A stretch of 64,000 bases of DNA from Spirosoma rhododendri (GTDB lineage: Bacteria > Bacteroidota > Bacteroidia > Cytophagales > Spirosomataceae), in NCBI RefSeq assembly GCF_012849055.1, contig NZ_CP051677.1:1116001-1180000 (forward strand), given 5' to 3'. The position numbers were made by a program, and so were the translations under genes. The notes under the pieces are model-generated. The model did not search any database. It saw nothing but the letters and a program-made list of their open reading frames with translations, and had not been told where the DNA came from. Below, one piece after another: positions 51,431 through 60,976 of this stretch (within the stretch, counting starts at the first letter, position 1; each line of letters begins with the position of its first letter).

Positions 51431-54400
51431 ATGGTAAAGTCAACCTGTTCGTATTGTGGTGTCGGCTGTGGCGTGTTGGTTGATAAAGACCGTAACGGTC
51501 AGCTCACGCTTCAGGGCGATCCCAGCCACCCCGGCAGTAAGGGCATGTTGTGCTCGAAGGGCATGAACCTGCATTACACGGTCATGGATCAGTCGGACCG
51601 GCTGCTGTACCCGCAGATGCGCTACAACCGGAGTATGCCCCTCGAACGGGTGTCGTGGGACGACGCGCTGGACCGGGCGGCTGCCGTGTTTAAATCCCTG
51701 ATCGCCAAATACGGCCCCGATTCGGTCGGTTTCTACGCATCGGGGCAGTGCCTGACGGAAGAATATTACCTGATCAACAAGCTGACGAAAGGGTTTCTGG
51801 GGACGAACAATCTCGACACCAATTCGCGGCTGTGTATGTCGTCGGCGGTGGTGGGCTACAAGCAGACGCTGGGCGAAGACTCGGTGCCGTGCTCCTACGA
51901 AGACATCGACCTGGCCGATACGCTGCTGGTGGCGGGGGCGAACCCGGCCTGGTGCCACCCGATTATTTTCCGGCGCGTCGAAGCCCGCAAAGCGGCCTTC
52001 CCCGATTTCAAGCTGATCGTGGTCGACCCGCGCCGGACGCAGACTGCCGTGATGGCCGACCTGCACCTGCAAATCAAACCCGGCACCGACATCACGCTCT
52101 ATCACGCCATCGCGCGGGGCCTGATTGACCGGGGGATGATCGACCAGAATTTTATCGACAACCACACCGACGGCTTTGACTCGTTCAACGAAAAAGTCCA
52201 CGAACGGACGCTGAAAGAAGCCGCTTCGATCTGCGGCATTTCGCTGGAAGATTTGAAATGGGCCATCGAATACATCGGTCGCTCGAAAGGGTTTATGAGC
52301 ATGTGGACGATGGGCCTGAACCAAAGTGTGGTCGGTGTCAACAAAAACGTGTCGCTCATCAACCTGTCGCTTATCACAGGGCAGATTGGTAAGCCCGGCG
52401 CTGGACCGCTGTCGCTGACGGGGCAGCCCAACGCGATGGGCGGGCGTGAAACGGGCGGCATGGCTAACCTGCTATCAGCCCACCGCGACATGGCCAACCC
52501 CGCCCACCGGCAGGAAGTAGCCGACTTCTGGGGCGTCGACAGTGTACCGGCCAAACCCGGCCTGACGGCGACCGACATGTTTGCCGCCCTGCGCGACGGG
52601 CGCATGAAAGCCGTCTGGATCGTCTGCACGAACCCGATGGTCAGCCTGCCCGACTCAAAAATTGTCGAAGAAGCCCTGCAAAACGCCAAATTCGTGGTGG
52701 TACAGGATATTTCGAACCGGGCCGATACCGTCGCCTACGCCGATCTGGTGCTACCGGCGGCTGGCTGGGGTGAAAAAATCGGCACAATGACCAGTTCGGA
52801 ACGGCGCGTGTCGTACCTGAACAAATTTGCTGAACCACCGGGCGAAGCCAAACCCGACGCCGAAATCATTTGGACGTTCGCGCAGAAAATGGGCTTCGGC
52901 GACGCTTTTCCCTACACGCATCCGTCGCAGGTTTACGACGAACACGTACGACTGACGACGGGCACGAACATCGACGTTACGGGCCTGAGTCACGAGCGAC
53001 TCCGCACGGGTGGCACCATCCAATGGCCCGTTCCGACCACTGAATCGACCGGTACAGCGCGACTGTTCACGGATCATCAGTTTTATACACCCAACTGCCG
53101 GGCGCAGATCAAAACGGTGTCCGACGAAAATCACTCCGAACCCACCACACCCGACTTTCCGCTCGTGTTGACCACCGGTCGCATCCGCGATCAGTGGCAC
53201 ACAATGACCAAAACGGGCAAGGTCGCCAAGCTGAACACGCACATCCCGAAGCCGTTCCTGGAAATTCACCCGAAAGACGCCGACGAGCGCGGCATTCAGG
53301 ACGGCGACCCGGTCGTGATTACGGGCCACCGGGGCGAAGTACGGGTCAACGCGACCGTGACGAAAGACATCCGGCGGGGCGTAGTGTTCCTGCCGATGCA
53401 CTGGGGCAAGCTCTTCAACAAAGGCTTCGCCCGCGCCAACAACGTCACGAGTTCGCTCTACGACCCCGTCTCGAAAGAACCGGATTTGAAGTTTTCGGCC
53501 GTGCAGGTCGCGAAAGTCGCCATGCCTGCCCGGCGCATCCTGATCGTCGGGGCCGGTGCTGCCGCTACGCGCTTTGTCAGTGCCCACCGCGCCCTCAACG
53601 TTGACGACGACATCCACGTCTTCAGCCGGGAGGTGAACCCGTTCTACAACCGCGTCATGCTCCCCGACTACGTCAGCGGAGTCAAATCGTGGGACAAGCT
53701 GGTGAAGCTCACGCCCGACGCCGTGGCCGATCTGAACGTAACGCTGCATACCGGCGTCAGCATCGACACCATCGACCGCGACGCCAAAACGATCACCGAT
53801 TCAACCGGCGCGGTTCACCCCTACGACGTGCTGCTCCTGACCACCGGCAGCCGGGCGTTTATGCCTGCCGAATACAAAACCAACCTGCAAGGCGTGCTGA
53901 CGATGCGTACCCGCCACGATGCCGACGACCTGCTGGCTCAGCTTCAACCCGGCGACCCGTGCATGATCGTGGGCGGTGGCCTGCTGGGGCTGGAACTGGC
54001 CGCGTCGCTGCGGGAGATTGGCGTGCGGGTCTACGTCGTACAACGCGAAAACCGCCTGATGACCCGCCAACTCGACGAAGTCGCCAGCGAACTGCTGTAT
54101 CAGGAACTGACCGACCGGGGCATTGACATTCTCTACAACGAAAGCATTCGCTACTACGTCGGTGAAAAGTCGGTCGAGGGTGTACACATGGCCAACGGGC
54201 AGACCATTCCCGTCAAAGCCGTCGTGTTTGCTATCGGTACGCAGCCCAACGCTGAACTCGCCCGCGCGGCTGGCCTGACTGTTAATCGGGGTATCGTCGT
54301 GAACGAATACCTGCAAACGAGCGATCCCAGCGTTTTCGCGGCCGGTGAGGTAGCCGAAATGAGCGGGCAGCTATGGGGCATCACGGCAGCGGCCGAAGAG

Positions 54401-54928
54401 CAGGCCGAGGTTATCGCCCGACACCTCAACGGCGATCTGGTTAACCACTACGCCGGTTCGCTATCGATGAACATCCTGAAAATGGACGGGCTGAACCTGT
54501 GTTCGCTGGGCATTCCATCGGCACCGGCGGGGGCCAAAGGATACGAGGAAGTGGTGTTCATCGACCGGGCCAAACGCTACTACAAAAAGTGCATCATCCA
54601 CCGCGACCGGCTTGTTGGGGCGATTCTAATCGGCGACAAAAACGAGTTTCTGGAGTACAAAGACCTGATTCACAACCGCACCGAACTGTCGGACAAGCGG
54701 CTGTCGCTGCTTCGGTCGGGGCAGGCGCCCAAACCCGTGCTGGGTAAGCTGGTCTGTTCGTGCAACACCGTCGGCGAAGGCAACCTGATCGAAGCCATCA
54801 AAGGGGGTGCTACCGAGTTCGGTAAACTTTGCCAGACGACCGGTGCCGGAACCGGCTGCGGCTCCTGCAAACCCGAAGTCAAAGCCATCCTCGACCGGGT
54901 TGGCAAGAAGGCAGCGGTCGGGGTGTAG
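51431..54928 (+). CDS. Assimilatory nitrate reductase fused to an NAD(P)H-FAD-[2Fe-2S] reductase
   Basis: 1165 residues. Residues 1-690 form the molybdopterin catalytic subunit with the [4Fe-4S] ligands Cys6, Cys9, Cys13 and Cys41, and a C-terminal molydopterin dinucleotide-binding domain (GDPVVITGHRGEVRVNA). From residue 698 (MPARRILIVGAGAAATRF) a pyridine-nucleotide reductase domain begins (TTGSRAFMP, IVGGGLLGLELAASL), followed by a BFD-type [2Fe-2S] end (LVCSCNTVGEG, TGAGTGCGSC). This resembles NasC and NasB joined head to tail, with no separate electron-donor gene needed. The enzyme reduces nitrate to nitrite in the cytoplasm; molybdenum-cofactor genes are not in the window. Confidence 0.93.
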   Translation: MVKSTCSYCGVGCGVLVDKDRNGQLTLQGDPSHPGSKGMLCSKGMNLHYTVMDQSDRLLYPQMRYNRSMPLERVSWDDALDRAAAVFKSLIAKYGPDSVGFYASGQCLTEEYYLINKLTKGFLGTNNLDTNSRLCMSSAVVGYKQTLGEDSVPCSYEDIDLADTLLVAGANPAWCHPIIFRRVEARKAAFPDFKLIVVDPRRTQTAVMADLHLQIKPGTDITLYHAIARGLIDRGMIDQNFIDNHTDGFDSFNEKVHERTLKEAASICGISLEDLKWAIEYIGRSKGFMSMWTMGLNQSVVGVNKNVSLINLSLITGQIGKPGAGPLSLTGQPNAMGGRETGGMANLLSAHRDMANPAHRQEVADFWGVDSVPAKPGLTATDMFAALRDGRMKAVWIVCTNPMVSLPDSKIVEEALQNAKFVVVQDISNRADTVAYADLVLPAAGWGEKIGTMTSSERRVSYLNKFAEPPGEAKPDAEIIWTFAQKMGFGDAFPYTHPSQVYDEHVRLTTGTNIDVTGLSHERLRTGGTIQWPVPTTESTGTARLFTDHQFYTPNCRAQIKTVSDENHSEPTTPDFPLVLTTGRIRDQWHTMTKTGKVAKLNTHIPKPFLEIHPKDADERGIQDGDPVVITGHRGEVRVNATVTKDIRRGVVFLPMHWGKLFNKGFARANNVTSSLYDPVSKEPDLKFSAVQVAKVAMPARRILIVGAGAAATRFVSAHRALNVDDDIHVFSREVNPFYNRVMLPDYVSGVKSWDKLVKLTPDAVADLNVTLHTGVSIDTIDRDAKTITDSTGAVHPYDVLLLTTGSRAFMPAEYKTNLQGVLTMRTRHDADDLLAQLQPGDPCMIVGGGLLGLELAASLREIGVRVYVVQRENRLMTRQLDEVASELLYQELTDRGIDILYNESIRYYVGEKSVEGVHMANGQTIPVKAVVFAIGTQPNAELARAAGLTVNRGIVVNEYLQTSDPSVFAAGEVAEMSGQLWGITAAAEEQAEVIARHLNGDLVNHYAGSLSMNILKMDGLNLCSLGIPSAPAGAKGYEEVVFIDRAKRYYKKCIIHRDRLVGAILIGDKNEFLEYKDLIHNRTELSDKRLSLLRSGQAPKPVLGKLVCSCNTVGEGNLIEAIKGGATEFGKLCQTTGAGTGCGSCKPEVKAILDRVGKKAAVGV

Positions 54929-55105
54929 ACCGACAAGAATTACGTAGTTTTGAGTAAAGCTATTGACATGGGAAAGGCCCTTTCAGGCAGAATTAATGTG
55001 GCTATTCAACAGGAACGTGGCTTCCGCTATCCGCCATTACCCCCTCCCACTCTTCCTGTGTCTCTCATCGATTCGCCTGACCGATTGCTAACTATTGACT
55101 AACCC

Positions 55106-56533
55106 ATGACGTCGCTCCGTATTCTCACACAAGGCGGTAGCCTTGCCCCCAACGACCTCCGGCAAATCGCTGGCTGGGCGCAGGACTATGGCCTGACAAC
55201 GCTGGAAGTGAGCAACCGGCAGGAAATTCTGCTCAACCCGCCCTCGAAAACGATTCGCGAAGACCTTGCCCGGCGTATTCAGGCGCTGGGACTGCTCACC
55301 GACGAAGCCGATCCGCTGGCGCAGAACATTGTGTCGTCCTTACCCGCCACCGACGTTTTCGCTGATACCCCCTGGCTGACAGCGGGCGTGTATCTGGACG
55401 TGCTGGCGCAATTTCGGGAGGTAAGCCCCCGGCTGAAAATCAACTTCATCGACCCGGCTCAGTCGCTGGTTTCGCCGTTTACGGGTAATGTCAATTTCGT
55501 GGCGTCGCCCGAAGCGGGATACTGGTATGTCTTTCTGCGGCCGTCGGGGAGTGTACGCCGGTACGCGTGGCCGATTCTGCTGGAAAGTGAGTCGATCGGC
55601 GCGTTCGTGCGGGTAGTTGAGAAGTATTATTTTCAGAACGAAGTCGATACGGGGGTGCGGGCGACAGCCGAAACGTTCTACCGGGCGGTGATGGCCGATT
55701 TTCAGGGCAACACCCGCAAGGTGTCGCAGGAACTGATCCTACCAGACAGCACCATGCCTGTTTATGAAGGATTCCACCGGGGACCATCGGGTAACTACTG
55801 GCTGGGCCTGTTCCGTAAATCGTTTACGTTTCCACTGGGGTTCATAGAAGCCCTCTGCGACCTCTGCCGCGAAACCCGCGTGGGGCAATTGTATCTGACG
55901 CCGTACAAGACGTTGCTCATCAAGGAAATCCGCGACGCCGACCGCCCCGCCTGGGACCGGCTGCTAGGCCGTTTCGGCATCCGCACCAACGTTCCGGCGT
56001 GGCACCTGAACTGGCAGTTACCCAATACTGACGACCACGCGATTGCGCTGAAAAACCAGATTCTCAACCAACTGGACGATACCGACGTACGGACGGATGA
56101 GCTGAGTTTTGCCGTGAAAGTACCGTTTTCGGAAGCAGCCGCGCAGGTTGTGATTCAGCAGAACGGTAGCCCTGAATCGTTCGACATCTATCAGCGGGCG
56201 AGTCATTCCACGACCAATGCGCAGTACGTGCTATTCGCCAAAAGCCAGTCGCTGGGGCAGCTTGGCGAGTCGATTCGGCAGTTGTCATTGGCATATTACG
56301 AGCGACTCAGCGCACCCGTCAGCCCTTCCTTCGCCGACGATGACAAACCTGCCGAACAGCCAAAACGGCTGGTCCATCAATGCCCCGGCTGCCTGAGCCG
56401 CTACGACGCGCAATACGGCGAACCGCACCGGGGCATCACGCCCGGCACGTCATTCGGGGAGTTAGCAACAGACTATACGTGCGACGTCTGCGAAGCTGAG
56501 AAGGGTTTGTTTGTGGAAAAGTGGCTGGTGTAA
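55106..56533 (+). CDS. Nitrite/sulfite-reductase-like protein with C-terminal rubredoxin domain
   Basis: 475 residues. It shows two ferredoxin-like half domains of the nitrite/sulfite reductase fold (QGGSLAPNDLRQIAGWAQDY with EVSNRQEILL; then ALCDLCRETRVGQLYLTPYK), but the siroheme/[4Fe-4S] ligand motifs (C-x5-C and C-x3-C) are absent. The C terminus is a rubredoxin: CPGC (426, 429) and CDVC (459, 462). So it should carry iron in the rubredoxin site but not siroheme. Placed after the nitrate reductase, it may be an electron carrier or chaperone for the pathway. Its end overlaps the convergent toxin gene by 72 bases. Confidence 0.8.
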   Translation: MTSLRILTQGGSLAPNDLRQIAGWAQDYGLTTLEVSNRQEILLNPPSKTIREDLARRIQALGLLTDEADPLAQNIVSSLPATDVFADTPWLTAGVYLDVLAQFREVSPRLKINFIDPAQSLVSPFTGNVNFVASPEAGYWYVFLRPSGSVRRYAWPILLESESIGAFVRVVEKYYFQNEVDTGVRATAETFYRAVMADFQGNTRKVSQELILPDSTMPVYEGFHRGPSGNYWLGLFRKSFTFPLGFIEALCDLCRETRVGQLYLTPYKTLLIKEIRDADRPAWDRLLGRFGIRTNVPAWHLNWQLPNTDDHAIALKNQILNQLDDTDVRTDELSFAVKVPFSEAAAQVVIQQNGSPESFDIYQRASHSTTNAQYVLFAKSQSLGQLGESIRQLSLAYYERLSAPVSPSFADDDKPAEQPKRLVHQCPGCLSRYDAQYGEPHRGITPGTSFGELATDYTCDVCEAEKGLFVEKWLV

Positions 56534-56944
56534 GGTTATCCAGGGAAGCAGTGCCATAAATGCATCGAGCCGCAGGCAGGCGATAACCGGAAAATCGTGT
56601 TCACGAATCTGGTTGAAATGACGATCATTCGTGACAATGTAGTTTGCACTAACTGCAAGCGCGCAATCGACAAACTTGTTATCATCATAGTCGGTGGTGA
56701 TAATCCCCCACTGGTAATACACTGTGCTTAGAATAGTATTGGGCTGACGATTGATCAATTCCAACACGTTGCGGGCAATAGCGGGCGTGGTCCGGGCACT
56801 CAGAATTTCTTCGTACTCGGCAAGAATTGACGTACTGACGGCAAGTTCAAACCGTTCACTTCGATAGGCATCAAAAACAGGTCGATACGCCGACACTTTA
56901 GGCAAAATGGCGAGCAAACAGTTCGTATCGAGCACAATTCGCAT
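56462..56944 (-). CDS. PIN-domain toxin (second module)
   Basis: 160 residues from ATG 56944; the upstream TTG is not needed. PIN residues: RIVLDTNCLLAIL (first Asp), AEYEEIL (Glu), DYDDNKFVDCA (Asp pair) and IVTNDRHF (last Asp). It belongs to the COG1569-like PIN group. Start and antitoxin stop overlap by one base (TGATG). The last 24 codons overlap the end of the rubredoxin-domain gene on the other strand. Confidence 0.82.
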   Translation of the reverse strand: MRIVLDTNCLLAILPKVSAYRPVFDAYRSERFELAVSTSILAEYEEILSARTTPAIARNVLELINRQPNTILSTVYYQWGIITTDYDDNKFVDCALAVSANYIVTNDRHFNQIREHDFPVIACLRLDAFMALLPWITLHQPLFHKQTLLSFADVARIVCC

Positions 56945-57156
56945 CAATCAGGCCGGTAGGGTGTTCGATTATGTTCAGTAGCCCATTGTTCAGCCACGGA
57001 TGCATCCCAGCCGTTTTCGGCAAACAGTTGATCCATATCCTGGTCGATTTTTTGCGCGAAATAATCCGTTAGTAGCTGACGAATCTCAACTAGTTGATGC
57101 TCCGGTATTGGCCGGGAGAACGTTTTTAATAATTCTAATTGCAGCGGTGTAAGCAT
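56944..57156 (-). CDS. Antitoxin of the second PIN module
   Basis: 70 residues. A mainly helical, acidic protein (LELLKTFSRPIPEHQLVEIR; DQDMDQLFAENGW) just upstream of, and translationally coupled to, the PIN toxin gene. It has no recognisable ribbon-helix-helix or AbrB motif, but size, order and overlap fit an antitoxin. A TAAATTTG box (57175-57168) is a candidate promoter element. Confidence 0.7.
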   Translation of the reverse strand: MLTPLQLELLKTFSRPIPEHQLVEIRQLLTDYFAQKIDQDMDQLFAENGWDASVAEQWATEHNRTPYRPD

Positions 57157-57303
57157 AAAGCAATATACAAATTTACTGGTTATCAGTTTATCTATCAGTA
57201 GCGTCCACTAGTACACCATGCGACCATGGGTACAGGCTGTGTCGGACAAGCATTAAATGGTAAACCGTTACTTTTACGTATCAACTAAATTATCCCGTAT
57301 TAC

Positions 57304-60300
57304 ATGGCCGAACGCATTAGCTACGGCAAAACCTGGTGGGGCCAACAGTGGCTCAACGCGCTGACCCAGATTGATGAAGAGAGTCGGATTCCCCGTGGTA
57401 AAACCTACGCCAACAAAGGAGCCGTTCAAAGCCTGAAAATTGACGCCAATCTGATCAGCGCGTCAGTGAAGGGAACAAAACCACGGCCTTACAAGGTAAA
57501 GCTGACCGTACCCCTATTCACCAGTTCGGAAAAAGAAGCGCTGCTAGCGGAAATCAGCAACAATCCCGCAATACTGGCGCGGCTGTTGAACCGGCAGTTG
57601 CCGGAGGAACTGGTACAGTTTGCGGACGCCCGCAAAATCCCCCTGTTTCCCGCTTCCTTCGATGATTTGGGAATGGGCTGTTCCTGTCCTGATTACGCGG
57701 TCCCCTGTAAGCACCTGGCGACTGTCATTTACGTCATTGCCAATGAAATCGACCGGAATCCGTTTCTGGTGTTTCAGCTAAAAGGGCTGGACATTCTGGA
57801 TGAGTTGAAGAATCAGCAGGCCGACGTACTGGTTGGCGGGATGGAAAGCGTACTGCTTTTGCGCGAACTGGGTACTGACGACCTGCCCGACGACGAAGAC
57901 TGGCGACCCGACACCGACGCCCGCAAACAGCTCGACTTTGCCACCATTCCGCCCCTGTCCGAGAAACTTCTCGATCTGCTGCAACCCGACGTTACGTTCA
58001 CAAAAAGTGATTTCCTGAAGTCGCTCAGCAGGGCGTACACGTTGTTCGGCAAAGCGGCCAACGAACAGACCAAAACCACCAGTCCGGTAGCGGCAGCGCG
58101 TGGCCGAAAGCCCAGGGCCGCAGCCAAAGTCACGGCTAAAACGACCGCCGAGCAACCCGAAACGCCCAGCCCGAGCGACAGCATCGAACTACAACTCGAC
58201 GAGTTGATGGAGGTGAAAAAGGTAGGCGTGTTTTCCGAACACGGTGAACAACGCGCCTTTGCCGATTACGACATCAGCGATCTGACCGACTGGCTCGACA
58301 CGCTTACCGAAGCCGACTTCGCGGAGATGAGCGATTCAGTACGGGCCCTGTACCTCGCGCACCAGTTTTCGGCCGCCCTGCTCCGCCGGGGAGCCGTGGT
58401 GCCGCAGTTGCTGTGTTTGGGCGTAAAAGAAGAGCAGTATCGGGTTCGGTGGCTACCAGCGACGCTCAACGACGCCGTACGGACGCAAACTGATTTGCTG
58501 GCCCTGCAACTACCGCCATTGCTTCTCACCCTGCGCTGGCAAAAAGACTGGCTTGCCTTTACCGGACGCGAACAGACGCTGATGCTCTGTTCGTTGTTGA
58601 TGCGCCCACTCGTTCACGACGCCACGGTTGAACTGTGGGAACGCTGGCCGCTGGAAGATGCCGACCGGCTTTTTTTCGGGGTCGAAACAGTCCGGTTTGA
58701 GGGGTTTGGCAAGCGGGAGATGCCACTGGCCATGCAGCTCTGGCTCAACGACTTTTTCCTGACCCACAAACGGTTCGTACCCGTGCTGGCGGTGGAAGAC
58801 AGCGAACTGGGCGAAGAATTCCGGGTTAGCCTACTCATCCGCGACAACGACGCCAAACCCGTCGCGCCGGAACCTGCGCCGAAGTCGGGCCGGTCGACGA
58901 AAAAGGGGGCAACCACACCCACCGTCGTTCCCCCGATACCGCTGGCCGACATCCTGCGCGACAAAGCCCACGCCGGTATTCGCATGGCCGTGTTGCAGGA
59001 TCTGCTGGTACTGTCGCGGCACTTCCCCGACTTGGCCCAGCTAACCAAAGCCGACGGTGAAGCGTACCTCTACTACAAACCCGACGACTTCGTCAAGATC
59101 CTGCTCGACACGCTGCCCCGGATGCAGCTACTTGGCATTTCGCTGCTGCTCCCAAAATCACTCCGGCACTGGGTACGCCCGTCGGCGGGTGGGCGGCTGC
59201 GGGCCAAAGCGAAAGCCACGGCCAGCAATGCGTTTATGCGGCTGGACGATATGCTCACCTTCGACTGGCAGATTGCCCTCGGCGAGGAGATGGTGGGCGT
59301 GAAGGAGTTTCAGAAGCTGGTCAACGATTCGACGGGGCTGGTCAAGATCAAAGATCAGTACGTATTGATCGATGCCAATGACCTGAGCAAGCTCTATAAG
59401 CAACTCGAAACCCCGCCCGAGCTGACCGGTGCCGACCTCCTCCGGGCGGCTCTGTCGGAAGAATACAAAGGCGGGCGGCTGGGGATTCCGCCTGATGTGC
59501 GCGAAATCATCCAGCAGTTTACCGACGCGCAGGCGCAACCCCTTCCTGACGCCCTCAACGCCAGCCTTCGCCCCTACCAGCAACGCGGTTATGACTGGCT
59601 CGTCAAAAACACCGCCCTTGGCATGGGTAGCCTGCTGGCCGACGACATGGGCCTGGGAAAAACCTTGCAGGTCATTACCCTGCTGTTGAAATTCAAGCAG
59701 GAAGGTCGGTTTAAAAAGCAGAAAGGTCTGGTTGTGCTGCCCACTACGCTGCTAACCAACTGGCAGAAGGAAATCGCCCGTTTCGCCCCTGACCTGCGCC
59801 CGCACGTCTACCACGGTCCCGGCCGCAAGCTTCCCGACGACGCGAACTACGATCTGCTGCTGACGACCTACGGCGTGGTACGTTCTGACCTGGAATCGCT
59901 TAAGAAGACGACCTGGGCAGTGGTGATTATCGACGAAGCGCAGAACATCAAAAACGCCGATACGGAACAGACCAAAGCGGTCAAAGCCCTGAAATCACCG
60001 ATCCGCATTGCCCTCAGCGGTACGCCCGTCGAGAACCGGCTGTCGGAGTTCTGGAGCATTATGGACTTCGTCAATAAGGGCTATCTAGGCGGGCTGACCA
60101 AGTTCAATGAGGAGTTTGGCAAGCCGATTCAGCAGGAACGCGACCGCCAGAAACTCGATCAGTTCCGGCGCGTAACGAGTCCGTTCCTGCTCCGGCGCGT
60201 CAAAACCGATAAAACGATCATCAGCGACCTACCCGACAAGATCGAGAACAATCAGTTTTGCGCTCTCACGACCGAGCAGGCAGCCCTGTACCACAGCGTG

Positions 60301-60963
60301 GTCGAAGAAAGTATCCGGGCTATCGAGGAGAAAGACGGCATTGCCCGGCGCGGCTTGGTGTTGAAGCTGATGACGGCCCTGAAACAGATCGGCAACCACC
60401 CACGTCAGTACCTGAAAGAAGGCGACGCGACACCGTCATTATCGGGCAAGGCGACCCTATTGCTCAACCTGCTCGAAACGATCTACGCCAACCACGAGAA
60501 GGTGCTGATTTTTACGCAGTACCGCGAAATGGGTGAACTGCTCCAACAGTTTATCCAGCAGGCATTTGGGCAGCAGCCGCTGTTTCTACACGGCGGCACC
60601 TCCCGCCCCGACCGCGATCAGATGGTCGAGCAGTTCCAGAAAAACCGCTCTGACCACACATTTATTCTGTCGCTCAAAGCTGGTGGTACGGGCCTGAACC
60701 TGACGCAGGCCAATCACGTCATTCACTATGATTTGTGGTGGAACCCGGCTGTCGAAAATCAAGCCACTGACCGCGCCTTCCGCATCGGACAGACGAAGAA
60801 CGTACTGGTGTACCGGCTAATGAACCAGGGAACGCTGGAAGAGAAAATTGACGCCATGATCCGCAGCAAAAAAGAACTCGCCGACCTCAGCGTCAAAACC
60901 GGCGAAACCTGGCTCGGCGACCTCTCCGACGACGAACTGAAAGAACTGGTATCTTTAGGCTAA
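57304..60963 (+). CDS. SWIM zinc-finger SNF2 family helicase
   Basis: 1219 residues. A SWIM zinc finger near residues 124-140 (CSCPDYAVPCKHLA), a long central region of about 550 residues without recognised domains (with a basic Ala/Pro linker near 255-290), then SNF2 helicase motifs: I LLADDMGLGKTLQ (about residue 780), II IIDEAQNIK, III ALSGTPVENR, and V-VI in LSLKAGGTGLNLTQANHV and NQATDRAFRIGQT. Bacterial SWIM-SNF2 proteins are often split in two genes; here they are fused. The ATPase should translocate on DNA. The nuclease-like gene 13 bases downstream is probably co-transcribed, suggesting joint action, possibly in defence or repair. Confidence 0.9.
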   Translation: MAERISYGKTWWGQQWLNALTQIDEESRIPRGKTYANKGAVQSLKIDANLISASVKGTKPRPYKVKLTVPLFTSSEKEALLAEISNNPAILARLLNRQLPEELVQFADARKIPLFPASFDDLGMGCSCPDYAVPCKHLATVIYVIANEIDRNPFLVFQLKGLDILDELKNQQADVLVGGMESVLLLRELGTDDLPDDEDWRPDTDARKQLDFATIPPLSEKLLDLLQPDVTFTKSDFLKSLSRAYTLFGKAANEQTKTTSPVAAARGRKPRAAAKVTAKTTAEQPETPSPSDSIELQLDELMEVKKVGVFSEHGEQRAFADYDISDLTDWLDTLTEADFAEMSDSVRALYLAHQFSAALLRRGAVVPQLLCLGVKEEQYRVRWLPATLNDAVRTQTDLLALQLPPLLLTLRWQKDWLAFTGREQTLMLCSLLMRPLVHDATVELWERWPLEDADRLFFGVETVRFEGFGKREMPLAMQLWLNDFFLTHKRFVPVLAVEDSELGEEFRVSLLIRDNDAKPVAPEPAPKSGRSTKKGATTPTVVPPIPLADILRDKAHAGIRMAVLQDLLVLSRHFPDLAQLTKADGEAYLYYKPDDFVKILLDTLPRMQLLGISLLLPKSLRHWVRPSAGGRLRAKAKATASNAFMRLDDMLTFDWQIALGEEMVGVKEFQKLVNDSTGLVKIKDQYVLIDANDLSKLYKQLETPPELTGADLLRAALSEEYKGGRLGIPPDVREIIQQFTDAQAQPLPDALNASLRPYQQRGYDWLVKNTALGMGSLLADDMGLGKTLQVITLLLKFKQEGRFKKQKGLVVLPTTLLTNWQKEIARFAPDLRPHVYHGPGRKLPDDANYDLLLTTYGVVRSDLESLKKTTWAVVIIDEAQNIKNADTEQTKAVKALKSPIRIALSGTPVENRLSEFWSIMDFVNKGYLGGLTKFNEEFGKPIQQERDRQKLDQFRRVTSPFLLRRVKTDKTIISDLPDKIENNQFCALTTEQAALYHSVVEESIRAIEEKDGIARRGLVLKLMTALKQIGNHPRQYLKEGDATPSLSGKATLLLNLLETIYANHEKVLIFTQYREMGELLQQFIQQAFGQQPLFLHGGTSRPDRDQMVEQFQKNRSDHTFILSLKAGGTGLNLTQANHVIHYDLWWNPAVENQATDRAFRIGQTKNVLVYRLMNQGTLEEKIDAMIRSKKELADLSVKTGETWLGDLSDDELKELVSLG

Positions 60964-60976
60964 ACTTACTTTATTC

